The notes below the pieces were generated by a model. The model made no database searches and was not told the origin of the DNA. It saw only the letters and a program-made list of their open reading frames with translations. Both the position numbers and the translations under genes were made by a program. Source: an uncultured Collinsella sp. (GTDB taxonomy: Bacteria; Actinomycetota; Coriobacteriia; Coriobacteriales; Coriobacteriaceae). From it: DNA of 64,000 nt. The first letter of the stretch is position 1. Each line of letters starts with the position of its first letter. The stretch spans positions 62,001 through 126,000 of the forward strand of contig CAKUOD010000003.1 of NCBI GenBank assembly GCA_934668695.1, read 5' to 3'. This document shows, piece after piece, positions 25,323 through 34,722 of this stretch.

Positions 25323-25353
25323 AGTGAAAACCCTACAACGATTGTAGAGTCAA
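25323..25353 (-). promoter_or_regulatory. MerR-type promoter with 19-bp spacer and dyad operator
   Basis: On the minus strand -35 TTGACT (25348-25353) and -10 TTCACT (25323-25328) are 19 bp apart. The spacer carries the dyad CTACAATCGTTGTAG. This is the standard geometry for activation by MerR-family proteins. Confidence 0.8.
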
Positions 25354-25453
25354 GGTCCATGTTGCCGGTGGGGCGAAAAAATCGCGCCCGCAATCATTTC
25401 CATTTGAATACGGTTGCGCGCCGCGCGGAGTTGGCGCCAACGCTAGCCTTGCA

Positions 25454-25502
25454 GAAATCGATTTCGCATCACTTGACACCGTCGCTCGGCGCGTAATAAT
25501 AC
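25454..25502 (+). promoter_or_regulatory. Promoter of the ABC exporter operon with LacI-like palindrome
   Basis: -35 TTGACA at 25473-25478 and -10 TAATAC at 25497-25502 (18-bp spacer). The perfect palindrome GAAATCGATTTC at 25454-25465 lies just upstream. It differs by one base from the core of the LacI sites at 8839 and 14292. Confidence 0.55.
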
Positions 25503-25541
25503 GTGCGTTTGCGAACAACGTTTGATGGGGGATGAACCTGC

Positions 25542-27371
25542 GTGCGCAATCTCAAAATACTGTTTTCCTATTTGGGGGAATACCGTCGCGATGCCATACT
25601 CGGCGTGATGTTCGTCTCGGTCGAGACCGCGCTCGAGCTGTTTATCCCGGTCATCATGGCCAACATCATCGATGTGGGCGTGCCCACGGGTGACGTCAAC
25701 TACATGCTGCTGCAGGGCGCATGCATGCTGGTGTGCGCGGCGTTTTCGCTGGTACTGGGCCTGGGCTACGCACGCACATCCGCACGCGTGGCTTCGGGCC
25801 TGGGTGCCAACCTGCGCGAGGCCGAGTATCGTAAGATCCAGACGCTCGCCTTTGGCAACCTGGACAACTACGATGCCAGCTCGCTCGTCACCCGCATGAC
25901 CACCGACATCACCGTCATCCAAAACGCCATCGGCAACGGCTTCCGTCCCATGGTGCGCGGACCGGTGACGCTCATCGTCGGCCTGGTCTATGCCCTGGTG
26001 CTGTCGCGCCCGCTCGCCACGGTCTTCGCGATTATCCTGCCCGTGCTGGCGATCGTGCTGGGCGTCATCACCTACCGTGTGAGCCCGCTCTACCGTCAGC
26101 TGCAGACTTCGATGGACCACCTCAACGGCGTGGTGCAGGAGGACCTCACCGCCGTGCGTGCCGTTAAGGCGTATGTGCGCGCCGAGCACGAGGAAGCCAA
26201 GTTCGACGCCGTCAATACCGAGCTCGCGCACACGGCGACGAAGACCTTCGGCAACGCCGTACTCAACCTGCCGGTGTTTCAGCTGTCGATGTACGTGGCC
26301 GCCATCTCGATCCTGTGGATCGGTGGGCGCATGATTATCGCCGGCGAGCTGGGCGTGGGCTCACTCACAGGCTTTATGAGCTACGTGCTACTGATCATGA
26401 ACTCGCTCATGATGATCTCCAACGTGTTTTTGCTGCTTACGCGCGCACTCGCTAGCGTGGAGCGCATCTCGCGGGTGATTGACGAGCAGTCGCTCATCCA
26501 AGCACCTGCGGCAGACGCGGCCGTGCGCGAGGTCGCCGATGGAAGCGTCGAGTTCCGCGATGTGTCGTTTAAGTACCGCGCGGATGCTGCCGAGGATGTG
26601 CTCGAACATATCGACCTTCGTGTTGAGCCGGGCTCCACGGTGGGCGTGCTCGGCGGCACGGGCTCGGGCAAGAGCTCGCTCGTGCAGCTCATCGCGCGCC
26701 TGTATGACGCGACCGAGGGCGCCGTGCTCGTGGGCGGGCGTGACGTGCGCGACTACGACCTGGCCGCCCTGCGCGACGCCGTGGGCATTGTGCTGCAAAA
26801 GAACGTGCTGTTTACGGGCACCGTGCGCGAGAATCTGCAGTGGGGCGCGCCCGATGCCACCGACGAGGAACTGCTGCGTGCCTGCCGCGCGGCGTGCGTG
26901 GACGAGTTCCTGGACCGCATCGGCGGGCTGGACGGCGAGTTGGGCCAGGGCGGCGCTGGTGTTTCGGGCGGACAGAAGCAGCGCCTGTGCATCGCGCGCA
27001 CGCTGCTCAAGCATCCGCGCGTGCTCATTTTTGACGACTCGACCAGCGCGGTCGATATGGCGACCGACGCTAAGATCCGCGAGCACATCGCGCAGATTCC
27101 CGATACGACCGTGATCATCATCGCCCAGCGCATCGCGAGCGTGATGGATGCCGATCGCATTGTGGTGCTGGACGACGGCCGTGTCCACGGCGTGGGCACG
27201 CACGAGGAGCTACTGGCGGGTGACAACATCTACCAGGAGATTTACGCCTCGCAGATGGAGTTCGCTGGGGATGCGGACGATGCCGGCGACGCTGACGGCG
27301 CGGATGACCCGATTTCCTCCGTCGCGTGCGGATCGCTTCAGGCTCAGAAAGAAGGTGAGCGCCATGCCTAA
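25542..27371 (+). CDS. ABC exporter half, degenerate-site subunit of a heterodimer
   Basis: The 609-residue protein has six membrane helices then an ATPase domain. Walker A is GGTGSGKSS, the signature is VSGGQKQR, and Walker B reads LIFDDSTSAVD with Asp in place of the catalytic Glu. That substitution marks the non-hydrolysing site of asymmetric exporters such as LmrCD/BmrCD-type pairs. A GTG start is used with a weak ribosome site. The C terminus is extended and rich in Asp/Ala. It overlaps the next half-transporter by 8 nt, so the two are coupled. Confidence 0.9.
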   Translation: MRNLKILFSYLGEYRRDAILGVMFVSVETALELFIPVIMANIIDVGVPTGDVNYMLLQGACMLVCAAFSLVLGLGYARTSARVASGLGANLREAEYRKIQTLAFGNLDNYDASSLVTRMTTDITVIQNAIGNGFRPMVRGPVTLIVGLVYALVLSRPLATVFAIILPVLAIVLGVITYRVSPLYRQLQTSMDHLNGVVQEDLTAVRAVKAYVRAEHEEAKFDAVNTELAHTATKTFGNAVLNLPVFQLSMYVAAISILWIGGRMIIAGELGVGSLTGFMSYVLLIMNSLMMISNVFLLLTRALASVERISRVIDEQSLIQAPAADAAVREVADGSVEFRDVSFKYRADAAEDVLEHIDLRVEPGSTVGVLGGTGSGKSSLVQLIARLYDATEGAVLVGGRDVRDYDLAALRDAVGIVLQKNVLFTGTVRENLQWGAPDATDEELLRACRAACVDEFLDRIGGLDGELGQGGAGVSGGQKQRLCIARTLLKHPRVLIFDDSTSAVDMATDAKIREHIAQIPDTTVIIIAQRIASVMDADRIVVLDDGRVHGVGTHEELLAGDNIYQEIYASQMEFAGDADDAGDADGADDPISSVACGSLQAQKEGERHA

Positions 27372-29262
27372 GACATCCGCTCAGGCCCGTCCGGCCAATC
27401 TGGGGCAGACGCTCCGCCGCTTGCTCAGCTACATGGGCCACGCCAAGTTCTCGCTGCTGGCGGTGGGCGTGCTCGCCTCTATCGCCGCCATCGCGAGCCT
27501 TGCCGGCACCTATATGGTGCGCCCCATCGTCAACGGCTTGGCCACGGGCGGGGAGGAGCTGCTTACCAAGCAGGTTCTCTTTACGGCCGCCATCTACGCC
27601 GCGGGCGTGCTCTCGGCCCTGGGCTATTCGCAAATCATGGTGCGTGCGGCCCAGCGCGTGGTGTCCGACATCCGCCGCGACCTGTTCGCGCACATTCAGA
27701 CGCTGCCGCTCAGCTATTTCGACAGCACGCGCTCGGGCGACATCATGAGCTTCTTCACCAACGACGTCGACACGGTCTCCGAGGCGCTCAACAACAGCTT
27801 TGCCAACGTGATTCAGGCGACCATCCAGGTGATCGGCACCACGGCCATGCTCATCATCCTCAACTGGCAGCTCACGATTATCACGCTTGTGTGCGACGCG
27901 GCCATCGTGCTGTACGCGCGCTACTCGGGTATCCGCTCCAAGCGCTTCTTTGCCGCCCAGCAGGCATCCCTCGGCGACTTGGACGGATATGTCGAGGAGA
28001 TGGTCTCGGGCCAAAAGGTCATCAAGGTCTTTAACCACGAGCAGGCTAACGTTGCCGGTTTTGACGCGCGCAACCAGGAGCTGCGCCGCACCGGTGGCGC
28101 CGCGCAGGCCTACGCCAACTCGATGGTGCCCATGACCGTGGTGATCGGGTATGCCAACTATGCGATCGTTGCGGTGGCGGGCGGCATGCTCTGCATCAAC
28201 GGCCTGGCCGACGTGGGCGCGCTCGCGAGCTACCTGGTCTTTGTACGTCAGGCGGCCATGCCCATCAACCAGTTCACGCAGCTGGGCAACTTCTTGCTCA
28301 ACGCGCTGGCCGGTGCCGAGCGCCTGTTTGCCGCGATGGACTTGCAGCCCGAGGTGGACGAGGGCTGCGTGGAGCTGGTACAGACGGGCGAGTCCGCGTG
28401 GGCGTGGAAGATTCCCGAGGGCCGCGGTGTTGGCACGTACGGGCATCTGCACGACGTGGCCTCGGTCGACGATGCGGGTCGCGCGGTGGCGGCGGACGGT
28501 ACCGAGCTTGTGACCGGGTTGGTTCCGCTTGCCGGCGACGTGCGCTTTCATGCCGTGGACTTTTCCTACGTGCCGGGCACGCGCGTACTCACGGACCTCA
28601 ACCTGTTTGCCAAGCCGGGACAGAAGATCGCTTTCGTGGGCTCGACGGGCGCCGGAAAGACGACCATCACCAACCTCATCAACCGCTTCTACGAGGTCGA
28701 TGATGGCGAGATCACGTACGACGGCATCGACGTCAAGCACATCGCCAAGGCCAGCCTGCGCGGGTCGCTCGGCATTGTGCTGCAGGATACGCACCTGTTT
28801 AGCGGCACCATTGCGCAGAACATCCGCTTTGGCAAGCTCGACGCGACCGACGAGGAAGTGCGCGCCGCCGCCGAGGCAGCCTGCGCCGACTCGTTTATCC
28901 GCCGCCTGCCGCAGGGCTACGACACCCCGGTCACTGCCGACGGTGCCAACCTGTCGCAGGGCCAGCGTCAGCTACTCGCCATCGCGCGCGTGGCCGTGGC
29001 CGACCCGCCGGTGCTCATCCTGGACGAGGCCACGAGCTCCATCGACACGCGCACCGAAAAACTCATCGAGCGCGGCATGGACCGCATCATGCGCGGCCGC
29101 ACCACGTTTATGATCGCGCACCGCCTGTCCACCGTCCGCGACGCCGACGCGATCATGGTCCTCGAGCACGGCCGCATCATCGAACGCGGCACCCACGAGG
29201 AGCTCCTCGCCCAGCACGGCGAGTACTGGCAGTTGGCACATGGCTTAAAGGAGCTAGATTAA
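27364..29262 (+). CDS. ABC exporter half, canonical ATPase subunit
   Basis: The 632-residue partner has six membrane helices and an ATPase domain with Walker A GSTGAGKTT, signature LSQGQRQL and canonical Walker B LILDEATSSID. A ~60-residue insertion lies between the membrane domain and the ATPase (region EGCVELVQTGESAWAWKIPE...), as in other LmrD-like subunits. The ATG overlaps the previous gene's end. Together the pair would export lipophilic compounds or peptides; substrate unknown. A family 2 palindrome with a T run follows. Confidence 0.9.
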   Translation: MPKTSAQARPANLGQTLRRLLSYMGHAKFSLLAVGVLASIAAIASLAGTYMVRPIVNGLATGGEELLTKQVLFTAAIYAAGVLSALGYSQIMVRAAQRVVSDIRRDLFAHIQTLPLSYFDSTRSGDIMSFFTNDVDTVSEALNNSFANVIQATIQVIGTTAMLIILNWQLTIITLVCDAAIVLYARYSGIRSKRFFAAQQASLGDLDGYVEEMVSGQKVIKVFNHEQANVAGFDARNQELRRTGGAAQAYANSMVPMTVVIGYANYAIVAVAGGMLCINGLADVGALASYLVFVRQAAMPINQFTQLGNFLLNALAGAERLFAAMDLQPEVDEGCVELVQTGESAWAWKIPEGRGVGTYGHLHDVASVDDAGRAVAADGTELVTGLVPLAGDVRFHAVDFSYVPGTRVLTDLNLFAKPGQKIAFVGSTGAGKTTITNLINRFYEVDDGEITYDGIDVKHIAKASLRGSLGIVLQDTHLFSGTIAQNIRFGKLDATDEEVRAAAEAACADSFIRRLPQGYDTPVTADGANLSQGQRQLLAIARVAVADPPVLILDEATSSIDTRTEKLIERGMDRIMRGRTTFMIAHRLSTVRDADAIMVLEHGRIIERGTHEELLAQHGEYWQLAHGLKELD

Positions 29263-29310
29263 CCCATTCGATCACGGTGTTTTGGCCCTCCATGCCCCTA
29301 ACCTCGCCTC

Positions 29311-29378
29311 AAACCGTCCCAACATTCGACACTTTTCTCGATTTTGAGGAAAAGCATCGAATGTTGGGACGGTTTTTC
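29311..29378. repeat. Palindromic repeat, family 2 (terminator-like)
   Basis: Perfect 19-bp arms AAACCGTCCCAACATTCGA and its complement, then TTTTT. Copies at 30552, 34723 and 46647. Here it ends the ABC exporter operon. Confidence 0.85.
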
Positions 29379-29475
29379 TGTCGTCCGATCGGGTGGAATC
29401 GCTAACTTGCATGTAAAGGTGTGCGAATCCGCGAGCAGGGGAATAAGGTTGGTTATCCGACCCATTGGAGGGCTC

Positions 29476-30513
29476 ATGGACCTGCCGATCGTCCTGTCCC
29501 ATAAGACTGCCTGGCTGTACCACAACGTGGTACGCCCGTCCGAGCCGCTTTCGCGAGCAAGCAGTCTATACGATGAGGACTCGATCGCCGACGAGGTGCA
29601 GCCGACCACGGACCTGCCCAAACTGGGGTTAGATGCCAAGGGGCTGAGAATATCTACGGCGGTCGAGATCGTTGCCGACTATCTGGCTTCACTTGGCATT
29701 CCGCATGAGGAGCTCGATCGTATCGACACGCTGGTCAGCTTCGATTTTGAACGCTCTCGGCCGGCGGGTCTCCGACGCCACGTGTTTGGGGCGCCCATAC
29801 CTTCGGAGCATCTTATCGAGGTGGCAGAGGGTCTCTTGGTGGTTGATGAGGCCATGTGCTTCGTCCAGGCGGGTTCGTGGATGAGTGAGCCCGAGCAGCT
29901 GGAATATGGGTATGAAATCTGCGCCCGATACCATTTGAATCATTTGTCGTCAGGCGATTATATCGAGATGGGGCAGAGGTATACCGTTGCCGACCTGATC
30001 GCCTATTGCGACGAGAACCGATCTCGTCAGGGGGCAACACGTGCGGCTGCCGTGCTCAAGCGCGTGCACGATGGCGCACGGTCGCCCATGGAGACGGCCA
30101 CCGCGATCATGGTCGTCGCGAAGCGTTCCCAGGGCGGGCTAGGGTACACCAGGGTTGAGCTCAACCATCGGGTCGATGTTCCCAACGAGTTCAAATATCT
30201 CGCTAAGGCCGGGTATTTCGAGATCGATGTATATGCACCTGCGAGCGGTACGGGGATTGAATACAACGGCTCGGACCATCTTGATAGGCAACGCAGTGCG
30301 TCGGACGCGGAGCGTATGACCGTTCTGAGCGCGCTGGGCTTTAAGATGATCGTTCTCACCGGGACCCAGTTTGCCCATCAGTTGCAATTGCACCGGGCGA
30401 TGAATGCCATTGCGCTCGCTATGGGTCTCAAATGCGACCGAAGCGAGACGTTCCAGAAGCGGCAGAATGACCTGCGGGAATTCGTGATTCGGCACTGGAA
30501 TGGTGGCCTCTAG
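29476..30513 (+). CDS. Putative endonuclease-like protein (DUF559/AbiEi-like architecture)
   Basis: The 345-residue protein has a C-terminal segment IEYNGSDHLDRQRSASDAER...LGFKMIVLTGTQ. This resembles the Glu-x-(Asp/Asn)-Gly-x-x-H and downstream strand of DUF559/Vsr-fold putative nucleases. The N-terminal half starts LPIVLSHKTAWLYHNVVRPS, like the wHTH-proximal part of AbiEi-type proteins. I cannot assign a target. TTGGAGG precedes ATG 29476. It is flanked on both sides by family 2 palindromes (29311 and 30552), which may reflect insertion of the unit. Codon use is less GC-biased than in the ABC genes upstream. Confidence 0.6.
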   Translation: MDLPIVLSHKTAWLYHNVVRPSEPLSRASSLYDEDSIADEVQPTTDLPKLGLDAKGLRISTAVEIVADYLASLGIPHEELDRIDTLVSFDFERSRPAGLRRHVFGAPIPSEHLIEVAEGLLVVDEAMCFVQAGSWMSEPEQLEYGYEICARYHLNHLSSGDYIEMGQRYTVADLIAYCDENRSRQGATRAAAVLKRVHDGARSPMETATAIMVVAKRSQGGLGYTRVELNHRVDVPNEFKYLAKAGYFEIDVYAPASGTGIEYNGSDHLDRQRSASDAERMTVLSALGFKMIVLTGTQFAHQLQLHRAMNAIALAMGLKCDRSETFQKRQNDLREFVIRHWNGGL

Positions 30514-30551
30514 GGGCGGCTAGCTCGTCTTTCGAGCCCTGCGGACACCTA

Positions 30552-30615
30552 GGCCGTCCCAACATTCGACGTTTTTTGCCAATATCGGGAAAAGCATCGA
30601 ATGTTGTGATGGTTT
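30552..30615. repeat. Palindromic repeat, family 2 (diverged right arm)
   Basis: GGCCGTCCCAACATTCGAC and TCGAATGTTGTGATGGTTT arms; the right arm has two changes against the 29311 copy. It follows the nuclease-like gene. Confidence 0.75.
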
Positions 30616-30746
30616 GCGTGCTGAGGATGGGCTCGGGAAGCCCTTCTTGCTCGAATGGCATGCCCTGTCGTACGCGTGTCGGCCTGGTTCCCGTGTGCGG
30701 TACTATATTCCCTGAAGAATAATGGCCTGCGTGAGGGGAGGGCTGC

Positions 30747-31802
30747 GTGGACGGGCACGTGCAACATGACGGTTTTGGCCGCGATATCAACTACCTGCGC
30801 ATTGCCATAACCGACAAGTGCAATTTCCGCTGCATTTACTGCATGCCGGCCGATGGCGTGGCGCCCCGCGCGCACGACGAACTACTCAGTGCCGAGGAAA
30901 TCGCCCGCTTTGTGCGCTTGGTGGCGGGGGAGGGCATTCGCCGCGTGCGCCTGACGGGTGGCGAGCCGCTGGTCAGCCGCCGCATTATCCCGCTCATTCG
31001 CGACATCCGCGCGATCCCGCAGATCGAGGATATCTCGCTCACCACCAACGGCGCGCTGCTGCCCAAGCTGGCGCCGCAGCTCAAAGACGCCGGGCTCGAC
31101 CGCGTCAACATTTCGCTCGACACGCTCGACCCCACACTCTTTGGAAAGATCACGCGCCTGGGCCGGCTCGAGCAAACCATGGCCGGCATCGATGCGGCGC
31201 TTGCTTGGGGATTCGAGCCCGTTAAGGTCAACTGCGTTGTGGTGCGCCGACTCAACCAGGATGTGGCTGCCCTCGCGCGGCTCACGCTCGACCGCCCCAT
31301 CCACCTGCGCTTTATCGAATACATGCCCATCGGCGACGAACACACGAGCTCGCATTGCGCCGTGGACCCGCATGCGCCCGCGCTCAACCCCGAGCTGTGG
31401 GACGCGAGCGACACCGTGCCGAGCGACGAGCTGCGGGCGCGCATCAATGCCGGGGCCGCTGCGGCTGGCCTGGGCGAGCTCGAGCCGCTCGGCATCAACG
31501 ACGCTCCTGCCGGCGCGGGCCCTGCGCGCTACTGGCACTTTCCGGGTGCGGCGGGAACGGTCGGCTTCATTAGCGCCATGTCCAACCATTTTTGCGCGAA
31601 TTGCAACCGTCTGCGTCTGACGGCCGATGGCAACGTGCGTCCGTGCCTGTTTAGCGATGCCGAGTATTCGGTGCGCGACGCCCTGCGCCGTGGTGATGAT
31701 ATGCAGGTACTTTCGATTTGGCGCGATGCCGTGGCCCACAAACCGCAGGAACACGCGATAATTGAGGGCACGCAACGATTTATGTCCCAAATCGGAGGAT
31801 GA
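30747..31802 (+). CDS. moaA: GTP 3',8-cyclase (molybdenum cofactor biosynthesis)
   Basis: The 351-residue radical-SAM enzyme starts molybdopterin synthesis by rearranging GTP. The N-terminal cluster motif is C25-x3-C29-x2-C32 (CNFRCIYC), followed by the GGEPL SAM-binding loop. The C-terminal second cluster is FCANCNRLRLTADGNVRPCL. The chain ends in Gly-Gly, which the family needs. A GTG start follows GAGGGGAGGG. The next gene, moaC-mobB, begins 4 nt later. Confidence 0.95.
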   Translation: MDGHVQHDGFGRDINYLRIAITDKCNFRCIYCMPADGVAPRAHDELLSAEEIARFVRLVAGEGIRRVRLTGGEPLVSRRIIPLIRDIRAIPQIEDISLTTNGALLPKLAPQLKDAGLDRVNISLDTLDPTLFGKITRLGRLEQTMAGIDAALAWGFEPVKVNCVVVRRLNQDVAALARLTLDRPIHLRFIEYMPIGDEHTSSHCAVDPHAPALNPELWDASDTVPSDELRARINAGAAAAGLGELEPLGINDAPAGAGPARYWHFPGAAGTVGFISAMSNHFCANCNRLRLTADGNVRPCLFSDAEYSVRDALRRGDDMQVLSIWRDAVAHKPQEHAIIEGTQRFMSQIGG

Positions 31803-31806
31803 TCAT

Positions 31807-33111
31807 ATGGCCAAGAGCAGGTACGCCGATGCCACCAAGGCCGCTCGCAGGGCCGCGATGTCTGCCCACAAAGTCACGGCTGCAGCGAATGCCGGCAACG
31901 CCGACGCGTCCGCGCAGCCGACTGCCAGCGCTGCCACCGAGCCCGTCCGTGACGCCCGTCGCGACGAGCTGACGCACGTGGACGCCAATGGCGAGGTGCG
32001 CATGGTCGACGTATCCGACAAGGCCGAGACACACCGCATCGCCGTCGCCGAGGGTGCCATCCTCATGCATCCCGAGACGCAGGCTATGGTGCTTCAGGAC
32101 CGCGCCAAGAAGGGCGACGTGCTCGCCTGCGCACGCGTGGCGGGCATCATGGCCATCAAGCGCACGAGCGACATCATCCCCATGTGCCATCCGCTGCTCA
32201 TCACCAAGAGCAAGTGCGATATCGAGCCCATCGCTTCGGCGGGAACGCCGGCCGACGAGACGCCCGAGGGCTGGGCGCCGGCGCGTCCGGACGGGCAGGT
32301 CGGCTTTCACGTGCTGGTCACGGCAGGTGTGACGGGCAAGACGGGCATTGAGATGGAGGCGTTGACCGGCGCGAGTGCCGCGTGCCTGACCATCTACGAC
32401 ATGTGCAAGGCAATTGACCGCGGCATGGAAATCGTCGACGTGCGCCTGCTGCACAAGGAGGGCGGCCGCTCGGGCGTGTGGGATCGCGCAGAGCGTCAGG
32501 CGGCTGCTATTGAGTCCATGGCTGCCGACGGCGCTGCGCCCGCGAGCGCACCCGCTGCCGCCGCGCCCGCGCCCACCCCGGCCGTCCCCGCAATCGCGTT
32601 TATCGGCTACCAAAACTCGGGCAAGACCACGCTCGTCGAGAAGGTTATCGCCGAGCTTACCCGTCGCGGCCTGCGCGTGGGTTCGCTCAAGCATCACGGG
32701 CACCATGGCTTCGATATCGACGTGCCCGCCAAGGACACCTGGCGCCATCACCAGGCGGGATCCAAGCACGTGGGCCTCATTTGCGCCACGCGCTGGGCGG
32801 AGTACGCCGACACGCGCGAGGAGGACGAGATGCCCGCCCGCGAGCTGCTGTCACGCTACAACGACGTCGATGTGGTGATCATCGAGGGCTATAAGACCGA
32901 GGGCTTTGACAATATCGTGGTCGCGCGCTCCGGTGTGGATCGCCTGCGCGGCAAGAGCTCGCTCGACCTGGTCGACGGCCGCACGCTGGCCCTTGCCTGC
33001 AACGAAGCCCTGGCGCGCCAGGCTTTTGACGCCGGCTTTGCGACCCGAGCCATCAACATCAACGACGCCCGAGCCATCTGTGACCTGATCCAAGACCACC
33101 TTCAGGCTTGA
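31807..33111 (+). CDS. Bifunctional MoaC-MobB fusion (cyclic pyranopterin monophosphate synthase and GTP-binding adaptor)
   Basis: The 434-residue protein joins two molybdenum-cofactor enzymes. Residues ~50-235 are MoaC (MCHPLLITKS, VTGKTGIEMEALTGAS, KAIDRGMEI, KEGGRSG), which converts the MoaA product to cPMP. An Ala/Pro-rich linker (~240-262) leads to a MobB GTPase domain with P-loop GYQNSGKTT and the HHGHHGFDIDVPAKDTWRH switch-like region. MoaC is usually a separate ~160-residue protein; a ~55-residue Ala-rich N-terminal tail is also extra. GGAGG precedes the ATG. Coupling to moaA indicates one operon. Confidence 0.9.
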   Translation: MAKSRYADATKAARRAAMSAHKVTAAANAGNADASAQPTASAATEPVRDARRDELTHVDANGEVRMVDVSDKAETHRIAVAEGAILMHPETQAMVLQDRAKKGDVLACARVAGIMAIKRTSDIIPMCHPLLITKSKCDIEPIASAGTPADETPEGWAPARPDGQVGFHVLVTAGVTGKTGIEMEALTGASAACLTIYDMCKAIDRGMEIVDVRLLHKEGGRSGVWDRAERQAAAIESMAADGAAPASAPAAAAPAPTPAVPAIAFIGYQNSGKTTLVEKVIAELTRRGLRVGSLKHHGHHGFDIDVPAKDTWRHHQAGSKHVGLICATRWAEYADTREEDEMPARELLSRYNDVDVVIIEGYKTEGFDNIVVARSGVDRLRGKSSLDLVDGRTLALACNEALARQAFDAGFATRAININDARAICDLIQDHLQA

Positions 33112-33118
33112 CGCTGCG

Positions 33119-33216
33119 CCGGCCCCAAGCACCCCATCTCGCCCCTCAAGCCGTCGCTCGCGTACCAAAGTACGCGTCGCTCCTCTTTCGGGGCGACCTG
33201 GGGCACTTGGAACCGG
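33119..33216. repeat. Imperfect palindromic element
   Basis: Outer arms (CCGGCCCCAAGCACCCCA and TGGGGCACTTGGAACCGG) are imperfect. The centre has the exact hairpin GCGTAC-CAAA-GTACGC. It immediately follows moaC-mobB and precedes a family 3 repeat. Confidence 0.5.
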
Positions 33217-33241
33217 CTCGCTGCGTTGCCATATCATTGGG

Positions 33242-33275
33242 CCACCACAGGCAGGCGCCTTTGTGGTGGTTTTTG
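33242..33275. repeat. Palindromic repeat, family 3 (shortened left arm)
   Basis: CCACCACAGG...GCGCCTTTGTGGTGG followed by TTTTTG. The remaining ~165 bp to the MFS gene shows no other feature beyond the ribosome site. Confidence 0.75.
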
Positions 33276-33441
33276 CTTTGGTAGATGTTTGGAACATGTC
33301 TTAAAATCTACCAAGTAGTTCGTGCTGGCAAAAACGGAGAGAAGGGGCCCGATGCGTCCTTAACGTTGCATACGGAAAGATTGAGTCGATGGTCGGTGGT
33401 CAATGCCCGCGGCCCGTATTCGTATGCAACAAGGAGCGCCT

Positions 33442-34722
33442 ATGTCCCTATCTCTAATTTCAAAATCCCAACCATCGCTGTCCACGCAAGCAAAGCGCCT
33501 GGTGGCAATGCGATTTCTCATCTACACCGGCTTCCAGACCAGCTACTTTATCGGCGTCATCGGAACGCTTACCTATGCGGACGGCGCCTCGGTCGTCGCG
33601 ACGTCGCTGGCCGTCCTGTTCATGAACGTTTTCGTGATCCTGGGATCCTTTGCGGGTGGCGCGGTACTCGACGCATGGGGTCCGCGCCGCCATTTCTTGC
33701 TGAGCATCGTCGGCACGCTCGCAACTGGCACGGCAATCATCGCCTTTGGCAGCGCGACCGGCATCGTCCTGCTCGGCGCGGTGTTCCTAGGCTTTACGAT
33801 GGGATTCGCCCAGCCCATCGCCACGTCCTATCCGGCCTACCTCACCGACGATCCCGTAGAGCTCAAAGACATTAACTCCGCCATAACCATGTTCTCCAAC
33901 GTGAGCATTATCGTTGGCCCCACGCTGGGCGGCTTTGTTGCGGCGGCTTCATCGTTGCGCGCGGTGTTCGTGCTCATGATACTGTTCACCCTGCTTGCGC
34001 TCATTGCCGGCTGGGGGTTTAAGCCGCAAGCAGGTCGCGTCGCCGGACAGGTGGATGCCGATTCGGCAGAGGAGGGGGAGCGTGCGGGCCAAAGCTCCGA
34101 CCCCAACACGTCCGCCCGCGCCACCTTCGCGACCAGCATCAAGACGGTCTTCACCAACAGCGTCCTCGCCCTGCTCTTCTGCATCATCTTCCTTTCGAAC
34201 TTTGGCTACGGAGCCTTCGATCCGCTGGAGTCGTTCTTCTACCGCGATGTCCTGCACGTTGGTGTCGAATGGATGGGCTGGCTCTCGTCGGCCTGCGGCG
34301 TGGGCGCGGTGCTGGGCGCCGTACTCGCGCTCCGCTTGCCGCCGCGCTTCGTCAGTCTTAAAACGCTGCTCGTGGCGCTTATGTCCGTAGGCCTGGGAAG
34401 CCTGCTCTACGTGGGCACGCCGTACGTGGGCGTGGCTCTTGTCGGCCAGATCGCCCTGGGCGTGGCCTGGGGCGTCGTCAACCCGCTCCATAACACCATC
34501 GTGCAAACGACGGCGCCGCTCGAGCAGCTCGGCCGCGTTAACTCGGTCATGGGCTTTGGAAACATGTTCGCCGGCGTGGCCCCGCTGGCGGTTGCCCCGT
34601 GGCTGGCGTCGACATTTGGCGTGCAGCAGACGCTCATCGGAGCGGGCATGGTCGTAACGGCGGTCCCCGCAGCGCTGCTACTGTTTGGACGCGGACACTT
34701 GGATCGTGCTGCAGAGCGGTAA
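33442..34722 (+). CDS. MFS-family transporter
   Basis: The 426-residue protein has 12 predicted membrane segments. The loop after TM2 (GAVLDAWGPRRHF) matches the MFS motif A region, and the second half begins near NSVLALLFCIIFLSNFGYGA. Substrate cannot be deduced; drug or metabolite efflux is common for this type. AAGGAGCG precedes ATG 33442. It appears monocistronic; two palindromic repeats (families 2 and 3) follow directly. Confidence 0.85.
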   Translation: MSLSLISKSQPSLSTQAKRLVAMRFLIYTGFQTSYFIGVIGTLTYADGASVVATSLAVLFMNVFVILGSFAGGAVLDAWGPRRHFLLSIVGTLATGTAIIAFGSATGIVLLGAVFLGFTMGFAQPIATSYPAYLTDDPVELKDINSAITMFSNVSIIVGPTLGGFVAAASSLRAVFVLMILFTLLALIAGWGFKPQAGRVAGQVDADSAEEGERAGQSSDPNTSARATFATSIKTVFTNSVLALLFCIIFLSNFGYGAFDPLESFFYRDVLHVGVEWMGWLSSACGVGAVLGAVLALRLPPRFVSLKTLLVALMSVGLGSLLYVGTPYVGVALVGQIALGVAWGVVNPLHNTIVQTTAPLEQLGRVNSVMGFGNMFAGVAPLAVAPWLASTFGVQQTLIGAGMVVTAVPAALLLFGRGHLDRAAER

